64,000 nucleotides of DNA, taken from the NCBI RefSeq assembly GCF_947502445.1, contig NZ_CANMZW010000005.1, forward strand, positions 205,105-269,104, in the 5' to 3' direction. The position numbers and the translations under genes are program-made. Origin of the DNA: an uncultured Brevibacillus sp. Lineage in GTDB: Bacteria > Bacillota > Bacilli > Brevibacillales > Brevibacillaceae. How positions within the stretch are numbered: position 1 is the first letter of the stretch; every line of letters begins with the position of its first letter. Positions 60,355-64,000 of this stretch are shown here, piece after piece. The notes under the pieces are model-generated. The model did not search any database. It was given only the letters and a program-made list of their open reading frames with translations, and was not told where the DNA came from.

Positions 60355-60834
60355 CTATTCATCCATATACGTATATTTTTCTGGATTCAATACATAGTCA
60401 CGTGTAAGAACACAATCATCTGTATCAAATGACACCGTCACTTTTCCAGTTGCATGAATACCTAATTGAGAATAACCTCTAGGCCAGTCTAGTACTCCGC
60501 CAAGATGATATTGATATTCTTCAAAATTTAGAGGCTTCCCCCAGCTTTTTGTTAACTTTATACAATTCTCATGGTCGATCTTAATAAAGTCTTTTCCGTT
60601 TGGTTGATATAACGAAACCTCTAATAGACCGGACGTCACACCTTCGAAGCTGATAGTAGCAATTCCAGATACATAGTAATCTTTGGTGTTTTGTGTCTCT
60701 ATGAATGCAAGGCCCCATACTTCGATAGCTATTGACGCTGGTAGTTCTCTATGACCGTTGAAGAATAATGTCGCTTCCGTAAAATCTACTAGATCAAATA
60801 GTTTACCAGTGACATCGAGTACTTTTTTAATTAT
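60355..60834 (-). CDS. Hypothetical protein with a non-standard or lost start codon
   Basis: The open frame runs well upstream of its first GTG (60639), with coherent protein sequence all the way (KKVLDVTGKLFDLVDFTEAT, FFNGHRELPASIAIEVWGLA, then GVTSGLLEVSLYQPNG). It stops only at a TGA at 60838-60840. In front of the second codon lies AAAAGGGTGAGC, a good ribosome site, but the codon at the right distance is ATA (60832-60834), followed by ATT. So the 159-residue protein either starts on ATA/ATT or has just lost its ATG. A decayed paralogue of its C-terminus lies at 61441-61596. Family not recognised; possibly an immunity protein. Confidence 0.55.
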   Translation of the reverse strand: MIKKVLDVTGKLFDLVDFTEATLFFNGHRELPASIAIEVWGLAFIETQNTKDYYVSGIATISFEGVTSGLLEVSLYQPNGKDFIKIDHENCIKLTKSWGKPLNFEEYQYHLGGVLDWPRGYSQLGIHATGKVTVSFDTDDCVLTRDYVLNPEKYTYMDE

Positions 60835-60889
60835 TGCTCACCCTTTTCTTAGTCAAAATCCAATTTTTATAGTATTCATGAGATAGTGG

Positions 60890-61075
60890 TTAAATAATGA
60901 ACTCATTCGTCCCCCAACTCTCGCCAAAATGCTTTTCCACAATGAACTGGTTTTGATATAATTCCAAATGGCGAATGAAATGAGGAAAAAAGTTTGCTTT
61001 TTTCTCTTCGAAAGTCTTTTTACTTTTAATCATTTGCAGTTCATCTTTAAAATCTAATACTCGTCCTAATCTCAT
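60890..61075 (-). pseudogene. Gene fragment with coherent coding but weak start
   Basis: A 61-codon frame (MRLGRVLDFKDELQMIKSKK, then FPHFIRHLELYQNQFIVEKH) ending NEFII. Protein-like sequence continues 12 codons upstream of the ATG (DHLKLEVLD) to a TAG, with no ribosome site for any start. It looks like the C-terminal part of a truncated gene, though an ATG start at 61075 cannot be excluded. Confidence 0.4.
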
Positions 61076-61140
61076 ATCTAGTACTTCTAGTTTTAAGTGA
61101 TCAGATATTAACTAACACAATTTCATCGTTTTTTAATAGG

Positions 61141-61380
61141 TTATTTTTTGTTATGATTGAGAATACTCATGACAAACCAATACGTTGATAAACACCCGAT
61201 TAAAATAAAGGATAAAGATGCGTATGTCGATTCCGGACGAGTAAATGTAGTTCCAGAAGATGTTCCCCTTCCCCCGATATAAATTTCTCCAATAATTAGA
61301 CCATCTATTCCTGAATAAATCATATATAATCCGAATAGGAAACCGAGTACTGTATAAAAATTCTCAGTAAAATAATTCAA
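61141..61380 (-). CDS. Small two-helix membrane protein, TTG start
   Basis: A 79-residue protein (NYFTENFYTVLGFLFGLYMI, helix 1 about 8-28; IIIG/YIGG loop; helix 2 about 53-72) ending NHNKK. The start is TTG with AAGGTGGTG nine bases upstream. Family not recognised. Small membrane proteins of this kind occur among immunity genes of toxin clusters. Confidence 0.55.
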   Translation of the reverse strand: MNYFTENFYTVLGFLFGLYMIYSGIDGLIIGEIYIGGRGTSSGTTFTRPESTYASLSFILIGCLSTYWFVMSILNHNKK

Positions 61381-61440
61381 TATTCTTTCACCACCTTACT
61401 CTTATGAACGTAATACCTCATGTACTTGTTTACGCTAAAT

Positions 61441-61596
61441 TTATTGTAGTGTATTTCCTCTATACGTATATTGTGTGAAATTCATGATACATCTTTGAAG
61501 GTTTACACAATCATTTGTTTCTAATGGCACTATTACTTTTTCAGTTGCAATTATACACAGACTATCATTCACACGAGAATTTTGGGCTTCAAAAGG
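61441..61596 (-). pseudogene. Decayed paralogue of the C-terminus of the gene at 60355
   Basis: After the TAG of the gene at 61597 the same frame continues with IIATEKVIVPLETNDCV...QYTY, matching IHATGKVTVSFDTDDCV...KYTY of the protein at 60355-60834. The TAG stands where that paralogue has the TGG of LDWP. The fragment ends at a TAA at 61441. It is therefore a truncated, fused remnant. Confidence 0.6.
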
Positions 61597-62058
61597 CTAG
61601 TCTATAGAAATAGATTTATAAACGATTCCTATCTTAGATAAGACTTTGGACTTTTCTAAATCAAACGCAAAGTGAACACCTTTTTCCGAAATATAGTTCA
61701 CTTGATATTGATCAGACATTAATACATCGGGTTCCCATGATACACCCTTCTCTGTTAATAACCCCTTAACAAATTCAAATTTGAGGAAGTTCCTTTTTGG
61801 GAAATTTTCCATATTAATACTACTAGGCATCTTCAACGTTTCATCATGAAGAGTAATTACTATGGTCTCAACTCTGTTTTTACGAAGTCGAAATTCTAAA
61901 TCTCCATAGATAATATAAGAGGGATACGACTTTCTTTCAGGTGTATAAATTTCGGGTTCGCCGATAAGATTCACTATTTCCTCTTTTGATTCTCCTCCCT
62001 GAAACTTTCCTACGACTCCTGTAGTTAGTAATTCCAAAAAATCAATTGTCATTTTCAT
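61597..62058 (-). CDS. Hypothetical protein of the AT-rich cluster
   Basis: A 153-residue soluble protein (MKMTIDFLELLTTGVVGKFQ; YIIYGDLEFRLRKNRVETIV; C-terminus HFAFDLEKSKVLSKIGIVYK). GGAGAA lies 6 bases before the ATG. The central segment YIIYGDLEFRLR resembles small proteins often found beside polymorphic toxins, by memory only. Its last codons (SID) and stop merge into the paralogue remnant at 61441-61596, so the natural C-terminus may have been altered by recombination. Confidence 0.6.
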   Translation of the reverse strand: MKMTIDFLELLTTGVVGKFQGGESKEEIVNLIGEPEIYTPERKSYPSYIIYGDLEFRLRKNRVETIVITLHDETLKMPSSINMENFPKRNFLKFEFVKGLLTEKGVSWEPDVLMSDQYQVNYISEKGVHFAFDLEKSKVLSKIGIVYKSISID

Positions 62059-62272
62059 TTTATATTCTCCAAATGCTGTTATTCAGTAAATACTCAATTA
62101 ATAATAAGTTAAGTCTTTATCGAATCATCTTGATGAAAACTGAACTTCTCCCTATTCCAACAACAACAATTTTAGTTACTACCAGCTGTTGGTACTCTCA
62201 GATGATTAGTCCTTCATATAATAAAATTGGCTAGATAGCACAGGTCATCCACAATTTTAAGAGACATTTGAT

Positions 62273-62437
62273 CTAATTTGCAAACTCCAATATATCTTCT
62301 TTTATTTCTGCTAATAAATCATCTACGTTTGTAAATTTTTTGGTCTTATTTGTCCGTGTATTTTCACTTTCAATCACGATACCATTGTCCAAAGAAACAA
62401 TAAGTTTCGTGATATATTGTTTGACTGAATCTAGCAT
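62273..62437 (-). CDS. Small hypothetical protein (54 residues)
   Basis: MLDSVKQYITKLIVSLDNGI followed by a Thr/Lys-rich turn and DDLLAEIKEDILEFAN: short, mostly helical, acidic C-terminus. AAGGAAGTGAG lies 6 bases before the ATG, which supports a real gene. It lies between two other small genes of the cluster on the same strand. Family not recognised. Confidence 0.5.
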   Translation of the reverse strand: MLDSVKQYITKLIVSLDNGIVIESENTRTNKTKKFTNVDDLLAEIKEDILEFAN

Positions 62438-62489
62438 CCATACTCACTTCCTTACTCATCTCTTACCAACAGTGTATGGTAGCGGTTGA

Positions 62490-62702
62490 TTAAATACGCT
62501 TGATATTTGTAAGTTCAGACCATAATCCTTTATATCTAAAACGATCCATGTACTCTTTAAAATTCTTAGAATTCTCCTCTTTAATGTCACTTGATTCCCA
62601 CATCGTGTCACATTCATCACAAATGAAAATGGTCAAATCATGATTAACAACAGTTGCTTCATTCATTAATCCTTGTCCATCACAAAATGGGCAATAGACC
62701 AT
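62490..62702 (-). CDS. Small zinc-ribbon protein
   Basis: A 70-residue protein with two CxxC pairs, VYCPFCDGQG (residues 2-11) and FICDECDTMW (26-35), a treble-clef-like zinc ribbon, then a charged helix (SKNFKEYMDRFRYKGL). TGGAGG lies 7 bases before the ATG. Similar small zinc ribbons are common in toxin-immunity arrays and in nucleic-acid-binding roles; no function can be assigned. Confidence 0.6.
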   Translation of the reverse strand: MVYCPFCDGQGLMNEATVVNHDLTIFICDECDTMWESSDIKEENSKNFKEYMDRFRYKGLWSELTNIKRI

Positions 62703-63146
62703 TTCTTACCTCCAATATTGTTTACGCCATCACTGGAAATGCAGAAGCCACCTTTGAAGTACCTTGCTCAACTACAATCCTACTCAATTGTTCGCCATTA
62801 TACCGATGCCTTTCACAAAAATTGCATAATTACGCCGTAGCGACCATACCTAGATCAGCACTAAAACAGCCTATGAAACCACTCATATCTTCTCTTTGTC
62901 CTGTGATATCGTGAATGAACCCAAGATGAACATTTGGTTACAAAGCTTCAAAACATTTATTTGACCAACTGACCATCTAGTTTAATGTTATTTTAATTTT
63001 TACAGCGTTAGGAAATCTCCCAATACATGAATGTATAATTTTCTATGCACGATTAACTCAGCAGTTGAGTGGAGACTTACCATATAGAAAATAACCACAT
63101 GGAGTTATTTACTCACATGTGGTTAAAAATTTGATATTCGCAATTC
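62703..63146. other. Intergenic stretch with one coding fragment
   Basis: This 444-base gap contains a minus-strand frame at 62830-62937 without start (VHLGFIHDITGQREDMSGFI, then GCFSADLGMVATA) that reads like the C-terminus of a lost gene. A terminator hairpin lies at 63093-63128. The rest shows nothing I can name. Confidence 0.4.
63093..63128. terminator. Hairpin terminator of the gene at 63147
   Basis: AACCACATG (63095-63103) and CATGTGGTT (63118-63126) are perfect 9-bp arms, with TATTTTC on the minus side and AAAAATTT on the plus side. Confidence 0.75.
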
Positions 63147-63467
63147 TTAAAAGAGCGACAAGTGATCATCCTCTACGTCACCAGATAAATTATAGACTAC
63201 ATTATACATTCCAGCATGTTGTTCTTTGTAATGCATTCTGATGTCAATAATTACATGATTATAACCATCATCAGGCCAGTTGGTAATTCGAAGTGAGACA
63301 CAATCTATGAATAACTCAACATGGTTAACGTCATAATCAGGAAACTCTTTCTGAAATTCTTCACTATATTCATTTTGATAGTTATTAAAATAGTTCCAGA
63401 ATCCTGTAATACTTCGTTCTTCCAAATTATGTTTTAGAACAAAATCCTTTATAGCCTGAAAATCCAT
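63147..63467 (-). CDS. Hypothetical acidic protein of the AT-rich cluster
   Basis: A 106-residue soluble acidic protein (MDFQAIKDFVLKHNLEERSI; C-terminus YNLSGDVEDDHLSLF). The middle (HVELFIDCVSLRITNWPDDG) suggests a beta-rich core. CGGAGG lies 8 bases before the ATG, and a terminator follows. It fits, in size and charge, the immunity proteins of polymorphic toxins; I cannot name a family. Confidence 0.6.
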   Translation of the reverse strand: MDFQAIKDFVLKHNLEERSITGFWNYFNNYQNEYSEEFQKEFPDYDVNHVELFIDCVSLRITNWPDDGYNHVIIDIRMHYKEQHAGMYNVVYNLSGDVEDDHLSLF

Positions 63468-64000
63468 ACTTTTACCTCCGTATATTAAGAAGATAATGGC
63501 AAGAAATGACTTCTAGTATAGAAGCCATCTTTCTGACAATATTACTTTTCGTTTACTCAGAAAAGCTTGCGGGTTAGGATAACTTTGAGCCTTAGAACTT
63601 TTGCCAAGTATACACGATTTCTCTGTTGACCTTATTAGATTTATAGCAACTATTCCGTAATTTTCTCTTTCGTTAAAATGTTTTGCTACCCATAATTCCG
63701 TAATAGTGCTTATTCAAGGATCCTTTTTTAACGCCCTTTCTTCAGTAGACCAAAGTTAAACATTATTTTCAACGCTCCATAGGCCATTTATTTTCTTGAC
63801 CACAATTCCTTGCCCCCCACATAATGTGCCACCTCTCTTCGCGATTTTTTCATGGAACTTTAGGCTTAATTAGAGGGCAGATGGCTAACCTTTAACACAT
63901 GACAATACTAGTGGTCGACTAACTGTGACTGCTAAACTAAAGTGGACAGTATCCGCTAGATAAAATTGGACACTCAATTCCCAATTTTCACTCCATACTA
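63468..64000. other. AT-rich end of the window, no gene seen
   Basis: No frame with a ribosome site was found in these 533 bases. Near the end, two related words AAGTGGACAGT and AATTGGACACT (about 63941-63975) recall the terminal TGTCC words of IS3-like elements, but no transposase is present. Confidence 0.3.

Noticed and set aside
62654..62914. 86-codon plus-strand frame opposite the zinc-ribbon gene
   Set aside because: No ribosome site; the minus-strand gene with paired CxxC motifs explains the open frame.

Overview
The window looks like a chromosomal segment of a Gram-positive, endospore-forming, aerobic bacillus, most probably Brevibacillus or a close relative. The evidence is a QoxABC menaquinol oxidase, SpoVR, a Rok-like repressor, a HelD RNA-polymerase recycling factor, a branched-polyamine synthase (BpsA), consistent AGGAGG-type ribosome binding sites, many TTG/GTG starts, and intrinsic hairpin-plus-T-tract terminators. 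This is inferred from gene content; no 16S gene is present. No tRNA, rRNA, CRISPR array, intact insertion sequence or prophage was seen. Most genes lie on the minus strand.

Layout. 0-3.2 kb: qoxABC (qoxC cut by the window edge). 3.7-9.7 kb: a small membrane protein, a TerC-family protein, an amidase with a PucR regulator, and small proteins. 9.7-16.6 kb: a chemoreceptor and a catabolic cluster (M20 amidohydrolase, 3-hydroxyacyl-CoA dehydrogenase, FCD-type GntR regulator, cupin dioxygenase-like protein, SDR dehydrogenase) with a recognisable promoter and operator. 16.6-20.3 kb: spoVR, a compact agr-type quorum-sensing locus (membrane sensor-like protein, AgrB, AgrD) with no histidine kinase or response regulator, and two copies of a structured repeat. 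20.4-30.1 kb: DUF423 protein, an SDR, a ribbon-helix-helix regulator with its operator, helD, DoxX, bpsA, and an MFS exporter coupled to an ArsR-type regulator. 30.1-38.7 kb: small ORFs, a DUF6492-type glycosyltransferase, PepF, an MBL-fold hydrolase, a Crp/Fnr regulator convergent with flavohaemoglobin hmp, DinB and GNAT proteins.

38.8-46.7 kb is a molybdenum-enzyme block: mobB, moeA, an FdhF/YdeP-type oxidoreductase, DUF2294, an OxlT-like formate/oxalate antiporter, fdhD and mobA. The oxidoreductase and the antiporter each follow a leader with the same conserved core and a strong terminator, so the two look like a shared riboswitch-type control. 46.8-51.4 kb: a hyper-acidic repeat protein, a PerR-type-controlled dps, rok, a TauE-type exporter, acetyltransferases and an ECF sigma factor. 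51.6-56.4 kb: a four-carbon sugar-acid (threonate/erythronate-type) operon, deoR-kinase-pdxA2-gntP, with an array of four matching operator half-palindromes over its promoter. 56.4-59.5 kb: a DHHW protein plus MBOAT O-acetyltransferase pair for exopolysaccharide or wall acetylation.

59.8-64 kb is different in character: AT-rich, with small orphan minus-strand genes that have strong ribosome binding sites, mixed with gene fragments and a decayed paralogue. It resembles the immunity-gene tail of a polymorphic-toxin locus whose toxin gene would lie beyond the right edge.
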